Assembly: GCA_963930775.1 (NCBI GenBank)
Contig: OZ005694.1
Location: 1,612,001-1,676,000 of the forward strand
DNA from: Cliona cf. orientalis
Taxonomy: Eukaryota > Porifera > Demospongiae > Clionaida > Clionaidae
DNA length: 64,000 bases
Direction: 5' to 3'
Shown piece after piece: positions 10,476 to 21,580 of this stretch. Both the position numbers and the translations under genes were made by a program. The notes under the pieces are model-generated. The model was not told where the DNA came from and did not search any database. It saw nothing but the letters and a program-made list of their open reading frames with translations. Position 1 is the first letter of the stretch. The number at the start of each line of letters is the position of its first letter.

Positions 10476-11607
10476 GGTACTCAAACACAGTGACCTTGAC
10501 CTTACAATCATACAGTCAAGTTACCCAGCTGCCATCAATGACCCAGGTTATGCCCAAATTAATCCTACCTCGCATTGCTTAATAACTAATAGACATGTAT
10601 TGTGCTTACTAGATCAAATGTTCCGATATTATGTGCTTGGTACATGTACTTACACAAAGATCAATCACACGAGTTTAATGGGTAAGTTCATTATACTCGT
10701 GGAGACGGCATGTAGCTAATAGCTATTATTGTGAACATGGCCCGGTTCAAGTGCATTCCTGAATGGTGACATTGTAGCTATAACTAGCTAATAATTTTGT
10801 GCAGGGCTGTTCTTGTGCCTTTAAATATCCCACCTATGACATAGATCAAAACTACCACCGGGGCAATGTACTGGATATTAGGGCAATAATAATTATCATG
10901 ATATTGATATCCCTGTGGTAGTGAGTATATTATTATATACGTACCAGCTGCCAGTGCATATCTGGCCCCAATTTGTGATTTGGAAAACATGCATACATCT
11001 GCAGTACAAATATCAGCTGAATGACTGATACAGCTAGATTTACATGCAAGTATTGTCTATCTAAATCTAGCTGTATCAGTGCACTGTTCTCATTCAGCTG
11101 ATGAAGGTCCACGGACCGAAACGTACTGAATTATAATTGTTTCCACTGCTATTGACAAGCTCAATAATCATTCTCTACAACTTGAGTCATAGCAATGAGC
11201 CTATATCAGATCATAAGACTCTATCGCTTTCAGCAGCTTCCTCGGTTTGCTGTTCTCTAGTTAATACAATATTAATATTGGCAAGAAAGTGCTGCTTGAC
11301 TATATACTAAATTGAACGTACTAACTGTACTAAAAATGACTAATAATTTTTGCCTGCTATTGCTGGTTGCATATATAAATAAATTTTGCTAGACTGTGAA
11401 AGCGCGCAATAATATATTATTCCTCAAAACTTTAAGCTATACACAGCAGTAAACAAGATTACGTGATGAAAGGGGGAGAACTCGCTAACAATTAGTCACA
11501 TAAAATTATTTAGTAGCTACCTACTAAATGAAAGTAAAACTATAAGTTTATAGCAAAAAATTATCCATTACAAATATTTGCAGTTACAGTTTATCTTGGT
11601 AGCTACT
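10476..11607. repeat. Spacer with recurrent block 2, hairpin and CTGATGA...GAAA motif
   Basis: No convincing gene. 10795-10990 is the second copy of the recurrent block described at 4758. 11013-11101 forms an imperfect hairpin (CAGCTGAATG... / ...CATTCAGCTG). It is followed by CTGATGA, a small GGTC/GACC stem and GAAAC (11098-11122), a pattern like the hammerhead cores carried by Penelope-like elements. 11215-11310 is the AGACTCTATCGCTTTCAGCA repeat. Confidence 0.4.
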
Positions 11608-14600
11608 TCATTTTGTGTATTTAGCAGAAGCTGGCATGGTAATGGGCCGAGGAGTATCATTGATCAGCGGTTCAAGTTCAGGATCTTCAATTCGCTCATG
11701 AGCGATATCATCTTCATCAATGACGTCATGGCCTTGATTTTGTCTGCACCTCCAACCAGCACTGATATAAGGCTTGATCAAACTCCACACAACAATGACA
11801 CAGAATTGAGCAAAGGTGATTCCAATCGACACCATAAGCAATTTTGATCTAGATTCGATAGATTCCCATCTGTACAGAGTTCCAGAACTTAAGATAATAA
11901 GGTTCAGTAAGATAATGCTTTCTAGAATTCTCACATTTACTCGCTTGTAGACATATTTAACAGATGTGAAGAAAAATAAGAAAGCTATGAAAAGGAAGAG
12001 TGCATATATGTTTAGTTCAGGATCGTCCACTGAAGTTACTGTCAATAGGGCCAGGAGTACTCCTCGAATAAGAAGCATTGCTCCAAACCAATATTGGTGT
12101 TTGTCCTTCAAAGGAGAGAAGTAAGCATCGTAGACAGGGGCTAGCTTGTTGATCCACTTGAGTGGCCTTAGATGAGACACTCTCCTCAAAGGCTGAATGA
12201 ACAGAAGCACGAGTGTGTAAGGAAGCCACAGAAACACAAGAGTAGCAATGGCCGCTACGAAAAGGTAAATATGAGGGTGCTGGCAGTAGTATAGGTTTCC
12301 ATCGAGGTACCACACAGCATAGGAGGTGTTCTGTGGGTACTGTGCTACTACTGCAACTGAGCTGGCATCTATCACAGTACGAAGGAGCTTCATGTAAGAG
12401 AGAAGGAAGAGTGTGGCTAGAAGAGGAACAGCTCTGCTACCGATGAGGTTAGTGAGGCGAGAGGAGTAGCGGCAAGCAACAATGGTAACACCAGCAATGG
12501 CCCACACGTAGAATGGGAATAGAAACTGCAGCCATGTCTTCCAATAAGCATCCAGTCCAACAAAGAAGCAAGTCTCAATTCCAAAATCCAAATTGAGCCA
12601 GGCAATAAAAACTTGGAGAAACGTGAACAAATAATTTGCTCCAATGTCTGCGGGAAAGAGTATTATTTTGTAGGCCCATACAATATTAGCATAGAAGATG
12701 ACTCCATTAATGAGTCCTTGAGTGGCAGTGAGGTTGAGTGCAAGGATAAAGAATACAACAAGGACACCAGCAGCAGCAAAAGCAAGAAGGAGCGCCACGT
12801 TATGACTGTTGGGACATTCAATGCACCGAGAAGATCCAATTGCCAGGCTATAGCTGTCCATGCAGGCACCACACAGGATGCCAGTTCGGTTGGAGGCACA
12901 CTGCTTACTGGGATCTTTTCCAATGTTGACTGTCTTGTTACCTGACTTGCAGTAGAGTAGAGGACAGAATCTGTTGTACATGATACCAGTGCTATGACCC
13001 TCATTGAAGGTTGCATTCACCCACACAGTGCCGTTCCACTGCAGGAGACCAGTTCTGTTTTTTACTAAACAACTGAAGCCATTGTTAGCCAAGACAGGAT
13101 AACAGCTGCATGTGGTTCCATCATGATTTAGAATCAGTCCTGGAGGGCAGCCTGGGAGTAAGGTGATATTTATGAGAATTGGGGTTGCTAGGAGTTGAAG
13201 CATGATACAACCAGACTGACTATGCGAAATATAATCAGATATTTGACCTTGGATCGTATTTTCATAGTTGAAGATATCATTATCTGTTGATTCATTGCTA
13301 ATGTAACTAGATACTGGCAGAGATGATGTTTGCAACAATAAAAGTTCATAATCACGTTTTGAGTAAACTGTATAGTTGAAAGGAACACATTTTGCACTGT
13401 CAGTTACCAGTTGCGATTTATCTTGTTTTGAGAAAGAATCTGAATAAAGGGATCTGGCATGGATCGTACCAACTGTAGTGCCAAAGTCATAACCCACTAT
13501 ACATGCAGATAATGTGATGGTTTCACCACGATAAACACTGGTATTGATGAAAATGTATGAGATATTAGCACACTGTGGTTTACCATTGGAGTCACAGAGA
13601 CACACACGCTGAGGAACAGAAGATACCGGAGATAGGGTCTCATCGAAGTCAGGTTCAAAGGAAATGTTTAGTTCACGGTAGGAACCTTCATCTGGAAGAA
13701 AACAGTGAGGTTTTCCTTGTTCATTCACAAAACTTATGAAATATGCAGAACATGCCTTATCCCTTACACTTGCTCCATACATGTGGTGACCAACACCGCT
13801 TCGTGCATAGTTTCCTGTAAAAGATATTTTAGCGGAGTAGTCTGTGATCATGAATATGCAAGGTGGTGAAGACTGAGAATACACTGCTCCACCAACATCA
13901 AATGCTGTGTTGTTGATAAACTGAATACTCGACTGATATCCCACTGTGGTCATGAGTAATGATGGCATGGTACTATAGAGAGCACCTCCTTGGAATGCAG
14001 AGTTGTTGAAAAAGAGTAGTTTGGAATAATTACCAACAATGATAGAGGGCTGGACAGCTATTTCTATATTAATTGCACCACCTTTCACTTGTGCAGAGTT
14101 CATAGCGAAATTTACTGATGTATTGGTGTTCATAATCATGGTTCCATAACAAAAATTTATTGCTCCTCCATATGGTGCTCTATTGTTATAAAATTTGATA
14201 CCACTTGTGTTCACATGAACAGTTGAATTCACTGATTCTAGAACTCCACCATTCGAAGTTGCACAATTGTGGCTAAAAATCAACTTTGCTTCACTATTAA
14301 TAATCAATGTTGCACTGTGAAGCATAATTGCTCCACCGAATATAGCATGGTTGTATGTAAATATCACATATGAATCAGTGCCTACGGTGATCATTCCATC
14401 TAACATGGACACTGCTCCACCACTCACATCAGCGGTATTATTCATAAAGATAGCCCTTGCTTTGGCAGCAACGTGCATCATTGCATTAAGCCCATACACT
14501 GCTCCTCCATTACCACCGCATATTAGGTTGATAAAGCACACAGTTGCTCCTGTTGAGATGTTAAGTGAAGATTTAATCTCAGGGTGAGTGGTTTCTAGAT

Positions 14601-15339
14601 GCATTGCTGTACCCGATAAAGAGTGGATCGTACCATTGGTAAAATTCACATTTCCTACTAATGTTACTACACTAGAAAAGGCAGCAATAATTGAATGTAA
14701 TCGATGTCTGTAGGACTGAAATGTGCTGTTGCTCACAATTATCCCATCACTAAGATTACTCCGGATAAAGCAGTTCTCTTTGAATGTACAGTTGTCCAGT
14801 AAAGCTTGTGAGCCTCTGCCTGTAATATTAATGAAGGATAAGCTTTCATTTATGGCAGGGTAGCCATATAGGTTGGAACTCTTCACTGTAATGTGGCTCA
14901 TTTCAAGATATAATATTGCAGGACATCTCATTGTCACAGTTGTAATGTTCACAAAGCTGACATTGAAGAACTGAATAACTGTGCACTTGGGTTTATCAAC
15001 TTGCATACTGAACTGATGGTCAATGATGACATTCTCTCTGGATTCTGCAGCTCCTTTCATGACAAATGAGTGGAGGTTTTGTACAGCCAAGTCCTTTGTA
15101 TAGTTGTGGACTCCACACATGAATATCAGTGTTACATTGATGTGGTCTGGTGAAAAGAACTCACTGCTATGCTCAGCTAAGTAGTCCATTGTGTGACAGA
15201 GCTGACCAGGTGGGCAGCTGCTGTTTCCAGGGCAAGAGATAAGATGCTTTACTGGCTTGATATAGTAGACCTTACTCTCAGTTAGCCTGATGCAAATTGA
15301 TCCAAATATCAAGACGAAGAAAAGGGACACCAGGGTCAT
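11608..15339 (-). CDS. PMP-like beta-helix / ten-pass membrane protein, copy B (intact)
   Basis: Single open frame of 1243 codons. Residues 1-20 are a signal peptide. About 275-490 hold eight GGA(I/V/L) rungs with FxxN turns, spaced 27-29 residues, as in Chlamydia Pmp-type right-handed beta-helices. About 560-600 is the GKPHC variable stretch and CLCDSNGKPQC. About 735-760 is LPGCPPGL and CSCYPVLANNGF. CGACMDSYSL near 830 precedes the membrane. Hydrophobic helices follow at roughly 847-870, 877-895, 903-919, 937-956, 970-985, 1024-1049, 1085-1104, 1112-1127, 1140-1156 and 1167-1189. The tail (1190-1243) contains IAHERIEDPELEPLI. The frame runs 99 codons further upstream, but MTLVSLFF aligns with the MRLLSLFF starts of the sister copies, and upstream is leader. 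Function unknown; a cell-surface receptor is inferred. Confidence 0.85.
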   Translation of the reverse strand: MTLVSLFFVLIFGSICIRLTESKVYYIKPVKHLISCPGNSSCPPGQLCHTMDYLAEHSSEFFSPDHINVTLIFMCGVHNYTKDLAVQNLHSFVMKGAAESRENVIIDHQFSMQVDKPKCTVIQFFNVSFVNITTVTMRCPAILYLEMSHITVKSSNLYGYPAINESLSFINITGRGSQALLDNCTFKENCFIRSNLSDGIIVSNSTFQSYRHRLHSIIAAFSSVVTLVGNVNFTNGTIHSLSGTAMHLETTHPEIKSSLNISTGATVCFINLICGGNGGAVYGLNAMMHVAAKARAIFMNNTADVSGGAVSMLDGMITVGTDSYVIFTYNHAIFGGAIMLHSATLIINSEAKLIFSHNCATSNGGVLESVNSTVHVNTSGIKFYNNRAPYGGAINFCYGTMIMNTNTSVNFAMNSAQVKGGAINIEIAVQPSIIVGNYSKLLFFNNSAFQGGALYSTMPSLLMTTVGYQSSIQFINNTAFDVGGAVYSQSSPPCIFMITDYSAKISFTGNYARSGVGHHMYGASVRDKACSAYFISFVNEQGKPHCFLPDEGSYRELNISFEPDFDETLSPVSSVPQRVCLCDSNGKPQCANISYIFINTSVYRGETITLSACIVGYDFGTTVGTIHARSLYSDSFSKQDKSQLVTDSAKCVPFNYTVYSKRDYELLLLQTSSLPVSSYISNESTDNDIFNYENTIQGQISDYISHSQSGCIMLQLLATPILINITLLPGCPPGLILNHDGTTCSCYPVLANNGFSCLVKNRTGLLQWNGTVWVNATFNEGHSTGIMYNRFCPLLYCKSGNKTVNIGKDPSKQCASNRTGILCGACMDSYSLAIGSSRCIECPNSHNVALLLAFAAAGVLVVFFILALNLTATQGLINGVIFYANIVWAYKIILFPADIGANYLFTFLQVFIAWLNLDFGIETCFFVGLDAYWKTWLQFLFPFYVWAIAGVTIVACRYSSRLTNLIGSRAVPLLATLFLLSYMKLLRTVIDASSVAVVAQYPQNTSYAVWYLDGNLYYCQHPHIYLFVAAIATLVFLWLPYTLVLLFIQPLRRVSHLRPLKWINKLAPVYDAYFSPLKDKHQYWFGAMLLIRGVLLALLTVTSVDDPELNIYALFLFIAFLFFFTSVKYVYKRVNVRILESIILLNLIILSSGTLYRWESIESRSKLLMVSIGITFAQFCVIVVWSLIKPYISAGWRCRQNQGHDVIDEDDIAHERIEDPELEPLINDTPRPITMPASAKYTK

Positions 15340-15524
15340 TGTTAACGTTGGGCTTATAATATTATATAATATTCTATTTTCACCGTTTATATGACAACAG
15401 CCAAGAGATAAGTGCTTTTTAAGAAGAGTGAGAGATCCTGCAAAGGTGCATGCACAGACACACAGCAGTATGACTCGATCAATCTGACTAGCGCAACAGA
15501 ACTCAGTTAGCTGCTGTATTTTTG
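15340..15524 (-). promoter_or_regulatory. Leader of copy B with damaged core promoter
   Basis: The leader matches the other copies from the ATG back to the GAGTTCTG(T/C)TGC segment at about 15505. The next bases, TAACTGAGTT preceded by AAAATACAGCAGC, replace GTATTTAAGTCACTGAGTT. So the TATTTAA box is deleted and the leader is fused to the distal spacer (GAGTTATAGGCTTTTAC). Copy B is intact in its frame but may be poorly or differently transcribed. Confidence 0.45.
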
Positions 15525-16439
15525 GTGAGTTATAGGCTTTTACATGTACCGTGTGACTAGCTGTATGAAAAGGACCCTTTGTATTAATTTTGTCAATGTA
15601 GCTTATTGTAATATTTGTATGGAGTATACAATACACGATAATATATTGTAATCATGAATTAATATATACTGTAGGACCTGGTGTATCTGGTTTTTGTTGG
15701 TGTCTATACACTGATACAGTATACTCACTACTAGCTACATCTGTAGAAAGCAAACTGGCCATTGTCATAACAAAAATTGGTCGTGTTTCAAACTACAACC
15801 ATGAATGGTCCCTTTTCTTATTGCAGGTCATATTAAGTTTATGTAAATAGCTCTAAGAGGATGAATTTTCCTGTGTAGCTAGATTTGTGGTTGGCATGCA
15901 TAGCCTGCCACAGCATTAATGTATTGATTTAAATATTTACCATTCCCAGCCTCTACTCCAAAACGTCTTCTTACACCACTGTCAAGTTTTTGGCCATGGG
16001 ACATCTTTTTAGGAGAGTTTGGGTAGTTTTTTGATCAATAAGAAATGCTAGTAGCTAATTTGAATTTATACTTTGTGATAAAGATTTTTTGTTCGGGTCC
16101 ACCCCCCTCCCCCAAATAATAATACAGTCCAAAGCTGGTCACCCCCAAATAATAATACGGTCCCAAAGCTGGTCACATCATTTTTATTCTCCTGGAATCA
16201 TGCATGAACCTCCTCAAAGGATCCAAACGTTCTTATGGCATTATAGTTGGAACACTAAATCTGCCGACCCGTCAAGTAGCTAATGTTACCATGAACTGCT
16301 CTATAGACTCTAGTGGAATTTAGAATAACATAGTTACAACAACAAGTACAGCAATCTGATTGGTCAGTTGGAGGTCCATTATTTCATTTAAAGACCTCTC
16401 AGTTCACTTATAGACCTCTTAGAGAGGTATATAGGTCTA
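15525..16439. repeat. 5' spacer of copy B
   Basis: No gene seen. Parallel to 2540-3450 and 8000-8430. It contains a small tandem duplication of CCCCCAAATAATAATAC (about 16107-16160). Confidence 0.5.
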
Positions 16440-16690
16440 TTATTGGGCTGCCAAGGGCAAAGAAAGATGCACAGTGCAACAGTAGCCTAGTCCCCAGGCT
16501 AAATGTTATCGTTACAGTTGCTAAATCTAAATCCATTACTTAGTAGATACCTTGTCCAATGGTCTCTACACTTTTAAGAGATCCTCAGGCCCTTAGTAGC
16601 ATCCTCGCTTTCGCTCGAGATGCTACCAGGACCTTTGGGTCTCTTAAAAGGCGTAGAGACCTTGGACTCAGTCTCTAACTATTATTTATA
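16440..16690. mobile_element. Foldback MITE (GTCTCTACGC family), copy 2
   Basis: Near-identical to 8431-8690: same arms and same CCTCGCTTTCGCTCGAG apex. Sharing the insertion point relative to the Lon remnant shows the element was present before the unit was duplicated. Confidence 0.65.
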
Positions 16691-16938
16691 GGGATAGCTA
16701 GTGAGCACACTGGAAGAGGTATTGCTGTACACTTCTGAAATAAACTCGTAAATAAAGGTAAATCATGAATATATAGATGCAGGATAAGTATGTTATTGCA
16801 AATAATAATTATGTAGTAGCTGGATCAATTTTAGCCAGAAAGCAGCCACGGGTCAAGATAAGTTACACCCTTTTGTACAGCGATCCAGCGGAGGGCAGCA
16901 GCGACCGCATTAAAAAGACCTACCAGTAAACTGTAACA
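16691..16938 (+). pseudogene. LONP2-like last-exon remnant 3, split by an insertion
   Basis: CACACTGGAAGAGGTATTGC (from about 16708) and the terminal AGT-AAA-CTG-TAA (about 16925-16936) match remnant 2. About 170 bp of unrelated sequence (roughly 16743-16916) lies between them; the same site is uninterrupted at 8716-8725. The inserted sequence shows no coding content. Confidence 0.45.
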
Positions 16939-17399
16939 GTAGCTATATACTCCATCTCAATCCCTTCAAACTCTTCTCTCTATTTCATTTGCAAAAAAAG
17001 TGTTACTTGATTGCACTACAAGAATAAAGTTTAATGCCAATACTGTCACCTGTGCTAGTTGGCTAGTTATTTAGTGCTAATTAATAACATAACAACATTA
17101 AAATGCATGAGAGTGTATGTGGAAATCTTGCTAACTATTCCTGTAATTTGCTAGACTATGAAAGTTTTCTCCCACTGATTCCATCTTCTGGTATAATAAA
17201 ACCACATAATAATTATTATTCCTCAAAAGTTTACAATACTAAAAACAATAATGAATTTGAAATGGTTGAGGATTCACTAACAGAAGTTAATTACTAGTTT
17301 AGATTATTACAATTGCACACGTAAATTGTTTAACTACTAATGGAGATCAAAAGTAAATGTGTAGCTGAAAAATTATCACTCAATTTTGCAATGAAGTTT
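16939..17399. repeat. 3' spacer of a collapsed unit
   Basis: Closely matches 8746-9239. No gene seen. Confidence 0.5.
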
Positions 17400-17620
17400 A
17401 TTTTGGTATCTGCATCGATCATTTTGTGTGTTTAGCAGAAGCTGGTTGGGTAATGGGCCGAGGAGTATCATTGAACGGACAACAGCCAAGAGGTAAGTGC
17501 TTACCAAGAAAAGTGAGAGATCCTGCGAAGGTGCACACACAGACATGCAGCAGACTCAATCTAACTAGCGCAATAGAACTCAGTGACTCATATTATCATA
17601 CATGGGCCAGTGCATGGTAG
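17400..17620 (-). pseudogene. Collapsed receptor locus: tail fused to leader
   Basis: 17400-17476 is the 3' end of a receptor gene (AATAAA signal, stop region, the GPITQPA- and DTPR-like tail codons). At about 17477 it joins directly to the 5' leader (GACAACAGCCAAGAGGTAAG...), which continues to the TGACTAG/GAACTCAGTGACT promoter region near 17590. The whole 3.7-kb coding region is missing, so a complete gene copy was removed by an internal deletion. Confidence 0.7.
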
Positions 17621-18611
17621 CGCAGGTCTAAAGGTTACGTGAAGGTGGGAGGGGAGGACGAAGTGGGAGGAGAGGACGAGGGGGAAGAGGACGAAGCGGG
17701 GGGAGGTGGAAAAAGAAAACAGGAGACCTTGTAAAGGACTTAATAGTAAAGTATGCCACCAACCTATATTATTATATCAATATTACATATTATTATTATT
17801 ATTATCAGATCAAAAACTGCAAGGTTACCATTAACTTGGCCGAACATCATCATACATCTTATAATATTATATTTATTGTATCACTAAACTATTACTCTTG
17901 TGCATTATGTACAGCAATATTTATTACTATTATTATTATCAGTCTTGATATTCTGCCACAGCAACGTTATGTTACACGTACACTAAAGCAGCTGCAGTCA
18001 ATGCGCATGCGCATACATGCGCGCGCACATTAAATATTATTATTACATGACGTCATTCAGTCCTGCGCATGCGCGTGAGAGTATACACGTACCAATTGGA
18101 CAGTATGCAATTATCATTGACAAAAAAAAAGAGACAACAGGAATAAAACAATGAAATTGAAGGATGAAGTAGAGATGGCAGGATCAAAAAGTACACAAAC
18201 AAGATTTGTAAGGCATAAGCATCTGCTATACATCCCTTCAATTCGCTTGCTTTTCTCAATTATAAGCACCTATTAATGTTGATATATTTGTTGAGTGTGG
18301 CATGTGGGAGACATTGGCATGCAGGTTAATTGCCACGGTTCCCTGGTTGTTACGATGGTTCGGGATAGTCAGTTTTGATTCAGTTGCATTATTCTTGCAC
18401 CCCTCAAAAAGCAAGCGTATACAGGGATGTATAGCAGATGCTTATGCCTTACAAATCTTGTTAAACTTTGTGTACTTTTTGACCTACTTCATCCTTCAAT
18501 TGTTTTTATACTTGTTTCTGTTCTTTTTTATTGCTCTTAGCCTATTCATCAATGCCAATATATATGGCTTGCTCATTCAACTCTCACTGTGTAATTAAGT
18601 AGCTAATAGAT
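17621..18611. repeat. Spacer with inverted repeat and purine-rich tract
   Basis: No gene seen. 17640-17710 is a GGGAGGxGAGGACGA purine tract. 17780-17950 is TTA-rich microsatellite. About 18140-18260 and 18400-18525 are inverted copies of one sequence, also present at 4100-4210, probably arms of a non-autonomous element; the two small open frames here both come from these arms. Confidence 0.5.
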
Positions 18612-20590
18612 ACTTGAGCAGAGTAGTCTGTAATCATGAATATACATGGTTATGATGACTGAGAATACACTGCTCCACCAACATCAAATGCTGTGTTGCA
18701 ATTGTTTATAAACTGAATGCTTGATTGATATCCCACTGTGGCCATGAGTAATGATGGCATGCTACTATAGAGAGCACCTCCTTGAAATGCTGAGTTGTTA
18801 AAAAGGAGTAATTTAGCATAATTACCAACAATGATAGTGGGTTTGACACCTTCTTGTATAAAAATTGCACCACCTTTCACTTGTGCTGAATTTGCTATGA
18901 ATTTTACTGATTTTTTAGTGCTATTAACCATGGTTCCATAAAACTTGAAAAGCTATTGCTCCTCCATTTGATGCAGAATTGTGGCTGAAAGTCAGGTTTG
19001 TATTTCGGTCAACAATCAATGTTCCACTCAAGTCTAAGAGCACAATTGCTCCACCGAGTCCAGCACGGTTGTATGCAAATATCACACATGATTCAGCACC
19101 TACAGTATAATCGTTCCATCCCACAATTTTACCGCTCCACCGTAATATCTGACAGTATTATACATAAAGACCACCCTTGCTTTAGCACCAATTAATGTGC
19201 ATCATTGCTCCCAACCCATACACTGCTCCACCATGATACCTGGCAGTGTTATACATAAAGATCACCAGGCTTGCTTTAGCACCAATGTGCATCATTGCAT
19301 TGTACCCATACACTGCTCCACCATGACCACGGCATGTTAGGTTGACAAAACACACGGTTGCACCTGTTGTGTTGTTGAGTGAAGATTTGAGCGTGAGTGG
19401 CTTTTAGATGCACTGCTGTACCTGATGGAGAGTGGGTCACTTTAGTACCATTGGTAAAGTTTACCTTTCCTGCTAATGTTACTACACTAGAAAGGGCAGC
19501 AATAATTGAATATAATCGATGTCTGTAGGACTGAAATGTGCTGTTGCTCACAATTATCCCATCACTGATGGGACTTGTCCAAAGTCCTTGTGGAAAAATT
19601 AACGTCATTATGACGTTGGGGGGGGGGGGGGGGGGGGGGGGAGGGGGTCCTGGTCCATGACATTTACAACTGCATTGTCATGACGTCAGCAGACTTTATC
19701 TTTAGTTGTGATTATGCACTCTTGTGGTTGAAGAAGTCTAGACACACCTCCAGCAGTGTCAAATTTGCATTTCAGTGACAGCTGTGTCAAGCACTATAAT
19801 TATAGCTAAAAGTGTGCACGTAGCTACAGGCAAGCAAGAAACTGTTAAAGAAGCACAGGTATGTAATGAATCCATGAAGACATAGCTAGCACTGTAGAGA
19901 ATACAAGTGAATTAATATCGAATATTATGTAGGCTATATTGAGCATAATCAGAGTTTCAGTATTGAATCTATGCTGAAATGCTGTGACGTTAAGATGGGG
20001 GGGGGGGGGAGGGGGGTAAAATGTTAACGTCATAATGACGTTAATTATTTCACTAGGACTTTGGACAAGGCCCCTAAGATAACTCCTAATAAAGCAGTTT
20101 TCTCTGAATGTACAGTTGTCCAGTAAAGCTTGCGAGCCTCTGCCTGTAATATAGATGAAGGATAAGCTTTTACTTATGCTAGGATAGCCATATAGTTTGG
20201 AACTCTTCACTGTAATGTGGCTCTATCACAGGACATGTCATTGTCAAGGTTGTAATGTTCACAAAGCTGACATTAAAGAGCCGAATAACTGTGCACTTAG
20301 ATTTACCAATTTGCATAACGAACTGATCGATGGTCAATGATGACATTCTCTCTGGATTCTGCAACTTTTTTCATGACAAATGAGTAGAGGTTTTGTATAG
20401 TCAAATTCTTTGTATAGTTGTGGACTCCACACATGAATATCAGTGTTACATTGACATGGTCTGGTGAAAAGAATTCATTGCTATCTTCGGCTAAGCAGTC
20501 CATTGTGTGACAGAGCTGACCAGGTGGGCAGCTGCTGTTTCCAGGGCAAGAGCTGAGAGGCTTCGTTGGTGAGATGTAATATACCACATC
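18612..20590 (-). pseudogene. PMP-like receptor pseudogene C (ectodomain half), interrupted by a MITE
   Basis: Only the N-terminal and beta-helix parts survive. From 20590 downward come VVYYISPTKPLSSCPGNSS, MCGVHNYTKN and LLDNCTF. The MITE then intervenes, followed by STFQSYRHR and rungs ending at GGAVYSQSS near 18650. The signal peptide is gone, the 5' edge abutting another repeat at 20595. The region after the last rung is missing too. Frameshifts occur near 20330, 20200, 19390, 19110 and 18950. Rung 1 is present twice (about 19142-19315), and two rungs are fused at about 18945-18985. The duplicated rung makes this copy informative about how the array evolves. Confidence 0.8.
19569..20074. 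mobile_element. MITE inserted in pseudogene C
   Basis: Inverted ends GGG(A/C)CTTGTCCAAAGTCCT continue into the palindrome AACGTCATTATGACGTT and then a G-run (19617-19644) or its C-run/G-run partner (about 20000). Flanks are TGA on the left and TAA on the right. The uninterrupted copies have TAA at this site, so a 3-bp TAA-like target duplication, as in PIF/Harbinger elements, is likely. It has no coding content and is 506 bp. Confidence 0.7.
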
Positions 20591-21580
20591 CAAAGAAAGT
20601 CTTATTTATCAGCTCTATTTTGTCATACAGTGCTTATGCAGAAGGAGCATGCACAGACACACAGCTATAGCTAGTGAGGTTGATTTAATTACCGCTGGTC
20701 AAGCATGGGTGGTAGAGAGATTAAGAAGCCACAATAAGCAGTGGCGAGGTTTTGCTCTCTACCACCCATGCTTGACCAGCTGTAATAATAGGCTAAGGAC
20801 TATAAATTAGCACATACGTGGAACACTCCATAACCACTGTATGACAAAATAGAGCTGATAAATTAAAAATTAAGATTTTCTTTCTCTCTACCGTCTTAAT
20901 ATTTGGACTGATTTGGTAGAGAGATTAAAACAAGCAGTGCCGTGGTTTTGTGGGGAGGGGGGGGGGGGCAGGTTAAGGATACATATTATCATGATAGTAC
21001 TATTGATATCCAGTGAGTATATATAGCTACTTAGAATTAGAGGCTGCACGGTGTGCACTGATTAGGAGTATAGAATGACGTCGTGCTCAAGATAAATAGT
21101 GCTGTGTTGAAGCGCTATGATATATGAAATGTTAACTGATAAGAGGCATGGAGTTATTGCATATTAATACTGCTAAAGTACTCAGTATAGCTATTTACTT
21201 TGTGGTAAATACTCTGTTAGCAAATTGATATTATTGTGAAATTATGGCCTCCCAGTGTCCTGTTCAGGTGTAGGGTATGTAGTTCAATATTCCTGATATT
21301 GGACATGCACAGTACATACACAGTGAGCCATGCTATATTATGCATGCATCTAACGATGAGGGTTCTGAACTCCTGTGCATTCATACTTCATGCAATTATT
21401 ATCATATCATATTCAGCCTCGAAATTTCAAGGTATACACAGTATTCTAAACAAAATTACATGATGAAAGCAGGAGGATTCACTAATAACTAGTCACATAC
21501 GATTATTTAGTAGCTGCTACAAAGAAAGCAAAATTAAGCTTGTAGCAAAAAATTATCCATCACAAATTTTGGTGTCTGCT
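20591..21580. repeat. Spacer with nested hairpins
   Basis: No gene seen. ATCAGCTCTATTTTGTCATA (20607-20626) has an inverted partner at about 20843-20862. Inside that pair, GCTGGTCAAGCATGGGTGGT (20694-20713) pairs with the arm at about 20757-20780. 21425-21580 is the usual 3' spacer before the stop of copy D. Confidence 0.5.

Noticed and set aside
12613-12945. Plus-strand open frames inside the receptor genes (for example 12613-12945, 22598-22930, 42493-42720)
   Set aside because: They recur antisense to the same conserved CGAC/helix-1 region in every copy and are shadows of its codon use.
15340-15636. N-terminal extension of 99 codons on copy B
   Set aside because: The extension covers leader and spacer shared with copies where it is not open; the MTLVSLFF start matches the signal-peptide start of all sister copies.
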